A stretch of 64,000 nt of DNA from the NCBI GenBank assembly GCA_947561585.1, contig CANNZV010000269.1:248001-312000 (forward strand), in the 5' to 3' direction. The stretch is from Caprella mutica. Taxonomy: Eukaryota > Arthropoda > Malacostraca > Amphipoda > Caprellidae. The position numbers and the translations under genes are program-made. Positions within the stretch are counted from its first letter, which is position 1. The number at the start of each line of letters is the position of its first letter. The notes under the pieces are model-generated. The model saw only the letters and a program-made list of their open reading frames with translations. It ran no database searches and had not been told where the DNA came from. Positions 24,017 to 34,499 of the stretch are shown piece by piece.

Positions 24017-27000
24017 ATACTCGTGATGAGCTGCGGAAATGGCGAGAAGAAAATTCACGTCACAGCGAAGAGATTATAGAAATGTGGGACTGTTGTGTCA
24101 AACAAAATAGAAAGAAACTCGGTGATGAACGTAAGTTTCTATCTTTTTGTGACTTCATGAAATATTTTGAAATGAATTGATTTATTTCTTCTTGATATGA
24201 TCATATGAGAACTACAAATAATCTATAAACAGTTTTGAGATATGATTAGTATTGTGATAAAGTAAGTTCAGAATCAGTTTGTTCTTCCTTTTCAATCCTA
24301 TAAGAAAACATTATTATTTTATAATTACCTAGTTATAATGTTTTATTTAACTTGTTCTTTTCAATAATGATTATTAAATTCTGTTTTCACGTATGATCTT
24401 AGATAATTCAGAACTAACTCTGTCTCCAATTTTTATTTCTTGTCTTCAGGATGGATGGTAGAGGAGCAGGTTTTCATTGCCGCTCTGGACTGCAACAGAG
24501 ACGATGTGGTGAGAGAATGCCTGGAGTCTCTGAGCAACCAATTTCCAGAGTCATTACGTGTTCTCAAACTCAGGGGCATGAAACTTGAGGCCGATGAAAA
24601 GTCAGTTTGGGTTCAATTCCTATAATGTGGACTTTTTTTTATAATTTGTAATCATAATTGATAAATTAATTAGATAAAATAAAAAATTGAATGTGGCCCT
24701 AATAGGTACCATTATTGAAATAATAACTTGGTGTATTTGAATACAGTTTATATTCTGTAGAAATATTATAGCTATGTGTTGTACAAGTTATCCACTCACT
24801 AACTTTTTTCATATGATATCTTAGTAGTCAGTACTAGGGTCAAGCAGGTAAATTGCGGCACCCTAACTAACTGCGGCCTCTAACAACAGAAACATCATAG
24901 CTTCAAAACACTCGTTAAAAACTTAAATTGATAAATTATAGCAAGCACTGCGCTTCTTTTGGTAGCTATGCAACATTTTAATGTAAAATTGGTTCAGAAT
25001 GTTGAGACTCTCATGAGAGGGCCGCAAATATAAGTTAAATGGCCGAAATTTACCTATGTGACCCTGCTATGAATATCTTTTGATAGTCTTGGCTATCCAT
25101 TTAACCTGCTTTGAAATTGATTTAAAGCCCCTTTTCATTTCAATTTCTGTTTCAAATTTGGTCTAATGTAGGCTTGATTTTAATTTTACAAATATATTTG
25201 ATTTTAATATGTTGGAATAGTTAGGCTCTGTAACTTCTGTTTTATATAATTAAAGTCATCATTATCTTTTAATATATTGTATTTTCAAAAATGTTCTCTT
25301 CCTAACTCTACTGCCATTTTCTCTCAGTTACGAAGAAGCTTTGCAGCACTATGAGCTCATCATCAAACACGATGAGACTAACAGCACAGCCAGGAAAAGA
25401 AAGGTGGCTGTACTTCGGGCACAGAATAAATTTTCTGAAGCCATCAAAGAACTCACAGACTACCTCAACGTGTAAGTAGAACTCGTGAATTGATTTTAGG
25501 TGATTGAAATAGTCACTCAGTTTCTTGAATCTCATCACCTTATTCAGAATGTAAGTGTGATCATTGACCGATATTGACCTACCTTAATTCTCACTTTCCG
25601 AGTACTGTAGGTCTTATTAACCCTGCCAATAAGGATTTATTCCTGGTATATTAAGGGAATATCCCAGGAAAGAATGATTCATTGCTGAGATGTTCCTCTG
25701 ACATCCAAAGAATAAATTCTTGTTGCTTAACTAAGGGCCAGATCTCTAGGATGTTACATTAATGAGATCGACATTATTTTCTCAAATCTCAGAGATGAGA
25801 GGTTGAAACTAATAATGTTTAGATTCATTCCTTTAGATTCATGTGAGACAATATCTTTTAACAGAAAATGTTTATTTTCAATCACAGGTTCATGTCAGAC
25901 TATGAGGCTTGGCAGGAGCTCACAGATCTTTACCTGAAGGAGGGAGACTATGCTAAGGCTGCCTTCTGCATGGAGGAACTACTCATGACCAACCCACACA
26001 ACTCTATCTATCACACCAGATACGCTGAGATAAAATATACTCAGGTTAGCTACTGATAATGCTAGTGACATGATTTAAAAATCATAGAACTTTAGATCAT
26101 CTCATCATTGATCGTAAGAGGATCTAAAATCTATAGAATTTTTGATGCATCTTAAGTGGATACGAAGAATTGATGCAGTTATGGATTCCAAAAATATTTT
26201 CAGTCTTCTTCAAAATAAAATGAATAACATGGAGATATTCCATAGTAGCTAGCTACTATATTTGGTAGCTAACAAATATTTTATAAACAAAAATTTTCAA
26301 TTTAAGTTATGATCTAATTTGAAATGAATATATTAGCTAGAGTTAATCCTTTAGCGGGCACTTTCCAATAAACTCATCAGGTTGGTCTAAATTTTTAGGA
26401 GCTATGTGAAGTTTGACACTTTTCAAGATATTTTTATTCCTGTGAATTTCTTCTATATTTTTTTTGAAAAATAATATTTTTTATTTTGAAAACTACTATT
26501 TCTGTTGTATTTTTCATTGATTATTTGAAAGACAACAATGTCTGTCATTCTCTGTGGTTTATTAGTACAATATAATGGTGTATCACTCGAGTGATACTTG
26601 CCTGCTAAAGAGTTGATAGGAAAACTTTGAACTCATTCAACTACTTAATAATAATCTCCATTATGTATATTCATCTTTTGTTTCCTCAGGGTGGCTATGA
26701 GAATATAGAGCTGGCAAAGACCTACTTCAACCAAGCAGTGATGTGCAATAAGAAAAATGTCAGAGCTTTGCTAGGTCTGCAGCTGGTGAGTTGTAGCTAC
26801 TTTTCAGTTTTTATTTTATTTTATTTTTTTATGTTATTTTTTTTATGTTACTTTCATTACATAGCTATAATTTCATATGATAATTTCATATAAATTTATG
26901 TTGTCCTTTTAAATTGATCATTCATGGAGTTTGAAGTAACTTTTCTTAGGTAAAAAATAAGCTAGTAAATACTAACATAATGGTTTAGAATTTAGATGCC

Positions 27001-27785
27001 TGATAAACCAAACTTTTGACTTTTTTTGAGTTAGCTTTGACGGTGTTAAATTATTGAAAGATATCTAAATATATAAATTACCAAAAATCACCACATCGCT
27101 TATTTCACAAATCACAGTTTTCTAATTTCCTATTATTTTCAAAACTTTCAAATTTATCATTGTGTTTCCAAATCAGTTTTGGAATAGCTTCAAGTCTTAC
27201 ATTTAGTAAAAATTATTTTGAAAATGTGAATTAGTAAACTTAAAAAATCAGATAAGCTTTTCTTTGATTGTACCTGTCACCTACATTTTATTTAATTGTT
27301 TTACCTAACTCATCTTTCCATTATTACTATCTTTCCCCTCTCTTTCAGTGTTGCCAACAGTTGTCATCTCACAACAAAACCACAGGACAGAAGAAAAAAG
27401 AAGCCGCCAAACTTGCCGAATACTGTGCTGAACAAATCAAAGAAAGGCGAGTCTATGCAGAGGAAATGCAATATTTCCAAATGATATTGATATCTTGGTG
27501 TTAAAATTGTATCATAAAGTCAAAGCTTAATAGAAAAATTAATTATATGTTCATCAAATAGAGATGGAGTTCTAGAAGTTCTCTGTTTTGACATCTTCGG
27601 TTCTTGATGAAATGCGTCAAAATCTGTGGAAAAAAAATTGTTCGCCGAGTAAGTCCCATATTCTGCAGACTGGGTTTAATTTCCATCTCCTTTTCCTCAG
27701 ATACGAAGCAGCTTTCCCTTCATCTGGCAGTGACTCTGAGGACTTGATAGAGACACTTTCCAGTCTCAGTGTTGGGGAGAAATAA
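24017..27785 (+). CDS. EMC2: ER membrane protein complex subunit 2 (first exon missing)
   Basis: Exons 24017-24130, 24450-24600, 25328-25471, 25888-26044, 26690-26785, 27349-27446 and 27701-27785 (stop TAA) join in frame to about 280 codons. The start follows the family pattern ([18 protein letters not shown]), then TPR repeats including [18 protein letters not shown] and the [10 protein letters not shown] motif that define EMC2 (TTC35). EMC2 is the cytosolic TPR scaffold of the EMC, which inserts tail-anchored and multipass proteins into the ER membrane. The first visible exon starts with two bases completing a codon, so a short upstream exon with the ATG must exist; none was identified between 15768 and 24016. 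The intron after 27446 has a GC donor (AG|GCGAGT). The stretch from residue [18 protein letters not shown] is divergent compared with other EMC2 proteins. The C-terminus is short and acidic. Confidence 0.9.
24836..25066. mobile_element. MITE-like TIR element in EMC2 intron
   Basis: AGGGTCAAGCAGGTAAATTG at the left and AATTTACCTATGTGACCCT at the right are imperfect inverted repeats about 25 bp long. Both ends also share GCGGC/GGCCG. No coding sequence. Class not determined. Confidence 0.55.
26351..26612. mobile_element. Small TIR element in EMC2 intron
   Basis: CTTTAGCGGGCA near the left end pairs with TGCCTGCTAAAG at the right. Just inside the right end is a perfect 18-bp palindrome GTATCACTCGAGTGATAC. 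Weakly supported as a MITE. Confidence 0.4.
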
Positions 27786-28442
27786 TCTGAAGAGATGGTG
27801 CATCTTAGAGACTTTAGCAATAGGGTATCGTTAATGAATTTGTAAAGCTGTGTTTGTTTCCAAATCTGTTTGTACAGTAAATGTCTAAATGGGAAGGACC
27901 AAGAGTTTCATCTACAGTGTCTACAGGCCTCATCATCTACAGTGTAGATCCCAAAAAATGGTCAAACATATATTTTAATCATCATTTTTAGGCTAAAAAT
28001 GATTTTGGGTCAGGCCGTCAGGGTTAGTTTCCTGTTTTTATGTAACAAGTGTTGAGTAAATTAAATCAATTTATTATCACAAATTAAGAAGTAATTTTAA
28101 TATGTAAATTATTAGTGAATACTTTTAGTGAGAGCATGTAGTAGCTATGGGAAATTGTAGTTTTTTATGTTCCTAAGATATTCATTTTTCAGCACGTTAT
28201 CAATGGTAATTGTAGTAGTTTTTTCTACGCTACTTTTTTTTTGCATGTAACTGTTTGTTGTAGATTTGTATGTTTATTCTATGGGGTGAATACTCAATCA
28301 TTGAACACTGTCATTTTACTCTCAGTAGCTATAGATTAAATTAAATCATGTTGCAAAATAAATACAAAATTCATGTGTAGGTAAAGATGGTAAATTCTTC
28401 AAATGATTTGAATACTATAAACAAGTTAACTATGTATTGCTT
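27786..28442. other. EMC2 3' flank
   Basis: Probable 3' untranslated sequence. A candidate polyadenylation signal AATAAA lies at 28357-28362. No other feature is seen. Confidence 0.4.
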
Positions 28443-28623
28443 GGGTAAGTTACAAATTAGCAGTCGGTTTCACGTTATCGGTCACATAAGAAATAATGAT
28501 GTAATCATTATTATTTAATTTGTTTTCGTATCCTGTATCCATGATACCTGTTAAATTTTTTTTTATATCGTTTTTCTGACATGATCGAAAATTTGGAACT
28601 GTCTGATAACTTGTAAATTACCC
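28443..28623. mobile_element. Family A MITE
   Basis: Starts GGGTAAGTTACAAATTAGCA, contains TATCCATGATACCTG in the centre, and ends AACTTGTAAATTACCCC. Arms match other family A copies with several mismatches; flanking dinucleotides are TG/CA-like rather than TA. Confidence 0.6.
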
Positions 28624-28895
28624 CACAAACTACACTTTTATTTTCTGTTCTAAATCGAAATCAACGAAACAATTCATAGCTCCAAAAAATGATTTTTTAG
28701 AATTCATTTTCACAAAATTAATCAGTTTGGTAACTATTCACTTACAGACACTCACAGTACTCGGATAGTTGGTGCTAACACGGGTCATTAAACAATCCTA
28801 CATTTAGAGCATTTCAAATTTTCAGACCAATGTTAAAACCAACTTTTCGAGTACTGTGACTTGACACCACTGGGATAAACTTTATTTTCTAAGAT

Positions 28896-29054
28896 AGGGC
28901 CGTACACACTCAGGGTTTTTAAATCTTTCCACCAGACTTTTTGCTAAGCTCCTCCTACTTTTTCCACGATCTTATATTCTCGTGGAAAAAGTAGGAGGAG
29001 CTTAGCAAAAAGTCTGGTGGAAAGACTTAAAAAACCCTGCGTGTGCACGGCCCT
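28896..29054. mobile_element. Family B (Harbinger-type) MITE without the central palindrome
   Basis: Both arms are present (AGGGCCGTACACACTCAGGG and CCCTGCGTGTGCACGGCCCT) and the central part is reduced to CCACGATCTTATATTCTCGTGG. Flanks are GAT and TTA, so no clean duplication is kept. Confidence 0.7.
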
Positions 29055-29193
29055 TTATAGAGTCACTGCTAATGAGTTGGTGTATATAGTGTGAAGGTAT
29101 TTCCATTGTTCAGCAGTTTTATTTCAATAAATTATTGTATAGTAAATTGACTCTGATTAACCTCTTCATAATTAAATGTTTGGTCCTGAACTG

Positions 29194-29459
29194 TTATAAT
29201 TGTTTATCATTTTTTTAACGCTACTTGCAGTTGTAGAGGATAGCGCTATGGTTATGCTCTTCAACTACGAGGTCTTAGATTTTGTGTTAGGTAGACTCGT
29301 AGGCTTAATTTACTATCACCTCTTCATTTTCCTCTTAGATTTTCTGTTAGGTAGACTCGTAGGCTTCATTTACTATCACCTCTTCATTTTCCTCTTAGAT
29401 TTTGTGTTAGGTAGACTCGTAGGCTTCATTTACTATCACCTCTTCATTTTCCTCAATTT
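29194..29459 (+). repeat. Family F dispersed repeat, left half, with 60-bp triplication
   Basis: Matches 62842-62983 (TTGTTTATCATTTTT, AACGCTACTTGCAGTT, GGTTATGCTCTTCAACTACG). Inside, a 60-bp unit containing GTTAGGTAGACTCGTAGGCT is present three times in tandem (29277-29456). It stops exactly where the second half at 31755 takes up the same consensus. Confidence 0.75.
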
Positions 29460-29510
29460 TTAAGTTAATGTGATGTGTGATTTTTGAGTTAAATCGCGGT
29501 CTGCCTGTAG

Positions 29511-29712
29511 CCTTATTTCAAAGAAATTAGAACATAAAGCTAAGCTGAACGCATATCATTGAGCATATAAAGCTAACCTGAACGCAAAAAGCATATACCC
29601 AATCATAAAAAACATATATTGAGCATAAAAAGAATATTTTAAAGCATAAAAAGTATATAAAGCATATTTAACAAGCTTTTAAAGGATATTTCATAAAGAA
29701 CTTTGTCACATC
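29511..29712 (-). repeat. Inverted copy of the 5544-5735 repeat
   Basis: Reads as the reverse complement of 5544-5735 with repeated AAAGCATAAAAAG motifs, and ends AACTTTGTCAC, the inner side of a family C terminus. It lies just upstream of the serine protease gene. Confidence 0.6.
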
Positions 29713-29995
29713 ACTTCTAATTACCATCAACAAAGGGAGTTTCCTACTTTTATATTGCTGAACATATATAAATAATATATAATAAACAATATGTACGCAC
29801 AATAATTATTATCCAAATTTAAGCATTTCGTGGACGGAATGTCCGTGCTCGACAGTGTGTATAAGTAAAATATGTTGAACAAGTGTGTTAACCAGACATA
29901 AATAAAATCTGACTCATTATTTTCACAGTTGTCCAGTGTCAACTAGGATAGCTCATCTATTGGTGGGGGTTAATTGAGCTCTCTTCAATAAAAAA

Positions 29996-31363
29996 ATGAT
30001 GTTAGAAATGTTCAATCAAACGAAGAGGCGAACTCTGCTGCTACTACTAAGCTTCACAACTTCTTCGTTAGGTTGCAACTATCCTGTCATTTCGATGTAT
30101 CCCAATGAGAACTATTCTCTCGCGACTCCTGAATTCAGCAACCACGAAGACGGCTCCTCAACTCTGTGCTATTATAGATACGTGGCACCAGACCACCATA
30201 AGATCAGAGTCACCTGTGATCAAGTCGATATGTTCCATTCGGAGAATTGCCGTTATGCAATTTTCTACACCTGGGCAGCGATGGACCTGGGTACTTACGA
30301 CTATCACTGTGATAAGTACGATAACGGAGTGGAAATTGTCACAGAAGATAAGCACTTCACTGCTCTGTTCCTTAATCGCATTCATAACAGTAATAATAAA
30401 AATGTACATGTAAAGTGCCATCTAAAGACTTTTCAAGATACGGTACCTGAAGTTACAACTACAACTGAACAAGAGGTTTCAACTACAACTACGCAGGACA
30501 CCTCTCCGACAACTACAGATGATATTTCCACAACAATTGAACAAGTTAGTACGACAACCAATGAGTCAAGTACCACAACAAGTTCAAGTTGTACATGTGG
30601 CAGTGAAAATGACCCCCAAAAAATTATCGGAGGAAGTGAAACTTCAGTGAACCAATACCCCTACTTGGTTCATTTGATAGTAACTATTGGTCGTCATACA
30701 TTCTCATGTGGTGGAAGTATCCTTTCTGAAACTGTTGTTCTGACTGCAGCTCATTGCTTAGTGCTAGAAGGAACTGTGGCACTTGCTAACGACGTCCAGT
30801 TACGGTTCGGTGCTCACAATTTAGTAAATCCCCCCATTTCAGAGATAACTTTGACTCCAAAGGAACTGATTCTCCACGAAGACTACAAAGACTTAACATT
30901 CGACAATGACATTGCTGTTATTATTCTGCAAGAGCCCCTAAACTTCAATCGGGAGATTTCGCCCGTATGCTTACCTTATAACCTAGATATGACTGCACTG
31001 CAAGACAAAATAGCTACGGCTATTGGATGGGGAGAACTTGTGTTCAATGTTAGCTCACCTGATGCCCTGCAACATGTTGAATTAGGAATTGTTACAACTG
31101 AGAACTGTGAGGGACAGTTTCCAGGTCTCAATGGATTTATTACAGAGAACATGATTTGTGCCTACGAAGCGGGAAAATCTGTCTGTAGAGGAGACTCTGG
31201 CGGACCTCTTGTCTACAAGGAAGATGGCAGAGATTTTCAAATTGGTGTTGTATCATTTGGTCTTCTTGGATGCCCTCTGGAAGTTGCAGCTGTTTACGCT
31301 AAAGTCTTCATATATCACACCTGGATTGAAGAGAAAACCAGCCAGAGTTTCTGCAAGCCTTGA
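29996..31363 (+). CDS. Secreted CUB-domain chymotrypsin-like serine protease (intronless)
   Basis: A single 455-aa ORF. Residues 1-26 form a signal peptide with a Leu5 core (a second Met at residue 5 is an alternative start). Residues about 27-142 look like a CUB domain with paired Cys. About 150-202 is a Thr/Ser-rich, mucin-like linker. The S1 trypsin-fold domain starts at Ile210 (IIGG activation site, preceded by CTCGSENDPQK). The catalytic triad is His253 (TAAHC), Asp305 (DNDIAV) and Ser401 (GDSGGP). The residue six before the catalytic Ser is Ser395, as in chymotrypsin and not Asp as in trypsin, so large hydrophobic P1 residues are likelier than Arg/Lys (inference). CUB-S1 proteases in arthropods act in haemolymph, gut, saliva or venom; the site is not shown here. 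The lack of introns is unlike its neighbours. AATAAA at 31547 is a likely polyadenylation signal. Confidence 0.93.
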   Translation: MMLEMFNQTKRRTLLLLLSFTTSSLGCNYPVISMYPNENYSLATPEFSNHEDGSSTLCYYRYVAPDHHKIRVTCDQVDMFHSENCRYAIFYTWAAMDLGTYDYHCDKYDNGVEIVTEDKHFTALFLNRIHNSNNKNVHVKCHLKTFQDTVPEVTTTTEQEVSTTTTQDTSPTTTDDISTTIEQVSTTTNESSTTTSSSCTCGSENDPQKIIGGSETSVNQYPYLVHLIVTIGRHTFSCGGSILSETVVLTAAHCLVLEGTVALANDVQLRFGAHNLVNPPISEITLTPKELILHEDYKDLTFDNDIAVIILQEPLNFNREISPVCLPYNLDMTALQDKIATAIGWGELVFNVSSPDALQHVELGIVTTENCEGQFPGLNGFITENMICAYEAGKSVCRGDSGGPLVYKEDGRDFQIGVVSFGLLGCPLEVAAVYAKVFIYHTWIEEKTSQSFCKP

Positions 31364-31546
31364 GACTATCAAATTTGGAACAACTGTGGGCTTATCCTTT
31401 GTCAAGTTCGATTTTGAAATTAATTGCGATACCTATCAGGGATCATCTGTAATAGGTTTTAGGCTCTTTTTATAGGATCCATCGTCTTTATTTAACTGAT
31501 AGTGCAAGAATAACCAAAAACCTCTTTCTATTTATTCGATGAGTTT

Positions 31547-31552
31547 AATAAA
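31547..31552 (+). promoter_or_regulatory. Candidate polyadenylation signal of the serine protease
   Basis: AATAAATAAATAA run starting about 185 bases after the stop codon. No long A-tract follows, so there is no sign of an inserted poly(A) tail. Confidence 0.5.
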
Positions 31553-31754
31553 TAAATAATTCTTATTTACATGGTATATCCATTTTATCTGAAATTTTCC
31601 AGTTTTCTAACCAGCATCTTGCATTATATTCTTTTATTGAAAGAACTTTAATTATCAAACCATTTGATTTTCCTTCTGAACTGAAGCTTATGCAATTTTA
31701 TTACAATGTAATTTGCTAACATATATATTTATATAATCCAAGAGTTATAACTAT

Positions 31755-32010
31755 TGATCCTCTCCCATCCGTGAGTGCAGCCACCGGTGCTTGTGTCTCT
31801 TTTCGTCACATTCCTTGGTAAGTGATTGCATCCACGGAGTAGCTTTTCTGCATCTATGAGCATTGTCACCGCCGGTGGTAAATGACTTTGTTCATGGAGC
31901 CACTTTCCTTTCTGACTACTTCTTCCAGTCCCTTGTATTTAATTTCATTATGACGTCAGCGATATGGCCTTTGGTTCCGATGCAGACGTTAAACCCCTAC
32001 TAAATTAATT
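31755..32010 (+). repeat. Family F dispersed repeat, right half (retroelement-like 3' end)
   Basis: Matches 62982-63228: CCATCCGTGAGTGCAGCC, CACGGAGTAGCTTTTCTGCA, TCCAGTCCCTTGTATTTAAT, and the end GCAGACGTTAAACCCCTACT. Other partial copies are at 47442-47556 and 49516-49575. The constant 3' end and variable 5' ends suggest a non-LTR retrotransposon tail, but no reverse transcriptase is seen. Confidence 0.6.
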
Positions 32011-32247
32011 GTAACTATTGAGTATTTGATACTCTCATTTTTAATTATATTGCTATTTTAAATTATTATATACTTTTTGATTTCATACATTTTCTTCTTT
32101 GCTATATTAATACATACATTATATATTTTATTCAATGCTTTTAATTAAATGATATATGCATAATAAGTGTTTTTTTCAATCTCACATTGTTTTCTTACTT
32201 TTATCTCTGACACTATTGCTCAATAAATTCGGAATGGAGGAAGGGTC

Positions 32248-32510
32248 TAAAGGTCGGTACACACGTAGCATTTTTTAATCCTTTCTACCAGACATTTTGC
32301 TAAGCTCCTCCTACTTTTTCCACGAGAATATAAGAAAAAACTATACAATTATTATTTATTTCAGTTGGTATCCATGATACCTGCAGGTATCATGGATACC
32401 AACTGAAATAAATAATAATTGTATAGTTTTTTCTTATATTCTCGTGGAAAAAGTAGCAAAATGTCTGGTGGAGAGACTTATAAACCGTTACGTGTGTACG
32501 GCCCCCTTAA
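32248..32510. mobile_element. Family B (Harbinger-type) MITE with TAA duplication
   Basis: Element 32251-32507 flanked by TAA. Arms AGGTCGGTACACACGTAGCA and CGTTACGTGTGTACGGCCCC, with a complete central palindrome at about 32367-32403. The right arm lacks the AGGAGGAGCTT block. Confidence 0.8.
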
Positions 32511-32698
32511 GCTACATTTTGTTCAAGCATCCAAAGTTTGTAAATAAATTTTTACCGATATTTCAACGGACGCCTAAGGTACTTTTACCAATCATTGCAT
32601 GGAATAGTGATGGAACAATGAAAATATTCTGAAAGTTTTGGTTCAATGCAAAATCCCGCACTACAGTCATTATGATTTAGGAATTTTATTTTTATATC

Positions 32699-33651
32699 TT
32701 AAGGGCCGTACACACGTAGGGTTTTTTCAGTCTTTCCACCGGACTTTTTGCTAAGCTCCTCCCACTTTTTCCACGAGACTTAAATTTTGCACCGAAAGTC
32801 CGAGACTTTTCAACAACCTTCATGTTCTATTATTTTCCCCCAATCAAGAGGTGCAATTTTGTAAATCTTCGTATAGCTACTGTCAACTCATAAAATATAT
32901 TGTAAAATAACAGGATTGGTGTTCATTTTTAGCCAATCTTTGCTCCATTCATTTCTTTACCTTTGAAGTAAAGAAATTTCATCTTTTTATAATAAAAGAC
33001 TGCCTAGTAAAATAACACATCACTATCTTTATTTTATTCATTTCAACATATTACCTATAAGCCAATGCCTTCATTATTTTTTATTATGACGCAATCGGCA
33101 ATACATATATGGTACCTACGTATTAATACTTTTACCTAAACTTTATATAATAGCTAAATTACATTTGTTAAGTGGGTTAGGTTAATCATTAAATCAAATT
33201 GAATGAAAATAATCTCGGTTAGTTTATAACTAATTATTGTAATAAACTTTATAAAAATTTCCAAACCAAGTTAATAAGTAACTAACTAATCTTAGTAATC
33301 TAGGTAGGTATCTAGTTCTTTAGTAATTAATAAATCTAGGTAAAAGTAACTAACCTATATAATTAGTAAATATCTAACCCAGGTAATTAGTAATTTTATC
33401 TATCCAAAGTAGTTAATAGTTACTAACTACCTATAACCTAGGTTAGTTAGGTACCTAGTTTAAAAAATGTGGAGAGCTAAGAGCTTATGTCGCCGATATT
33501 GAGTAGTTAATTGCACATGAAAAATCCACGAGATTCAAAAGTCAATCCACGTGTGGATGCTATTGACTTTTGAATCAAAAGTCTGGTGGAAAAGCGGAGA
33601 AAAAAGTCTGGTGGAAAGACTGAAAATACCCTACGTGTGTACGGCCCTTTA
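32699..33651. mobile_element. Longer Harbinger-type element (947 bp) with family B termini and TTA duplication
   Basis: Element 32702-33648 starts AGGGCCGTACACACGTAGGG and ends with its inverse, flanked by TTA. Instead of the usual short palindromic middle it holds about 800 bp of other AT-rich sequence. TTTTTCCACGAGACT at the left is not matched by the right arm, which has a duplicated AAAAGTCTGGTGGAAA phrase. No transposase ORF. It may be an older or recombinant relative of the short copies. Confidence 0.7.
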
Positions 33652-34040
33652 AAGCTTCGAAGAAAATTATGGAATTTTTTATTGAGTGTATCCTTATTTA
33701 TATTCTGTTAACATTTATTGCTGTTAGTAACGATAAGCACATGTGCGACTTTATTACTATTTTTATCCACTAACACCTGTTACATGGACTGACAAAGCAG
33801 CTGTTGAATCTAAATTACAATGGAGCTGTGAAAATAGCTCATGGTCTGAAAACTATGACTCATTCGCTGTTACTATGTGAAAACATAGTGAAAATATGGA
33901 AACTAGTACTACTTTTTTATAAACTAATTCACACATCAATGACTTTTTTTTAATTTTTCTCAATGTAAATCTAGTGAATTTAAACGCAGAACTTGTAAAA
34001 GTTTACTTGTTAGGTCAACTTGTCATTAAATTTCATCATA
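33652..34040. other. Intergenic, nothing recognised
   Basis: AT-rich sequence between two elements. No ORF, repeat or RNA gene recognised. Confidence 0.4.
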
Positions 34041-34250
34041 GGGTAAGCTCCGAGTTGATTCCCCCAAAAAAGTATATTATTATTATTATTTAACTTTCAT
34101 TTCAATTGGTATCCATGATACCTGGATGGATTGGACACGTAATTGGTTATTAATACTCCTTATTTTATTTAGTATCCATGATACCTACAGGTATCATGGA
34201 TACTAAATAAAATAACGAGTTAAATTTTAATAATAAGTTCAGTTTGGGGT
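34041..34250. mobile_element. Family A-related MITE with two core palindromes
   Basis: Starts GGGTAAGCTCCGAGTTGATT after TA. It carries one half-core (TTGGTATCCATGATACCTGG, about 34107) and one full palindrome (AGTATCCATGATACCTACAG and its inverse, 34171-34206). The right end is not clear. Confidence 0.5.
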
Positions 34251-34499
34251 TTTGATTATACAGTTAATGCTATATATCTGCATATTTTAGCGAGGTAGTA
34301 CAGATAACACTTCATGTATGTACAGATTTTTCAGTCGAAGCCAATAGTCTGTCATTACGTCAATGTCTCGAGTTGCACCGCGAGCTGCACCATCGATCCT
34401 TCGCCAGGGACTATTCGCCGCTCTCTAGGAATCAATCTTCGCCTGCGAAGTCATCAGAGAGAACTTTGAATTGAAGAGCGTGACGTATCATTGAGACTG

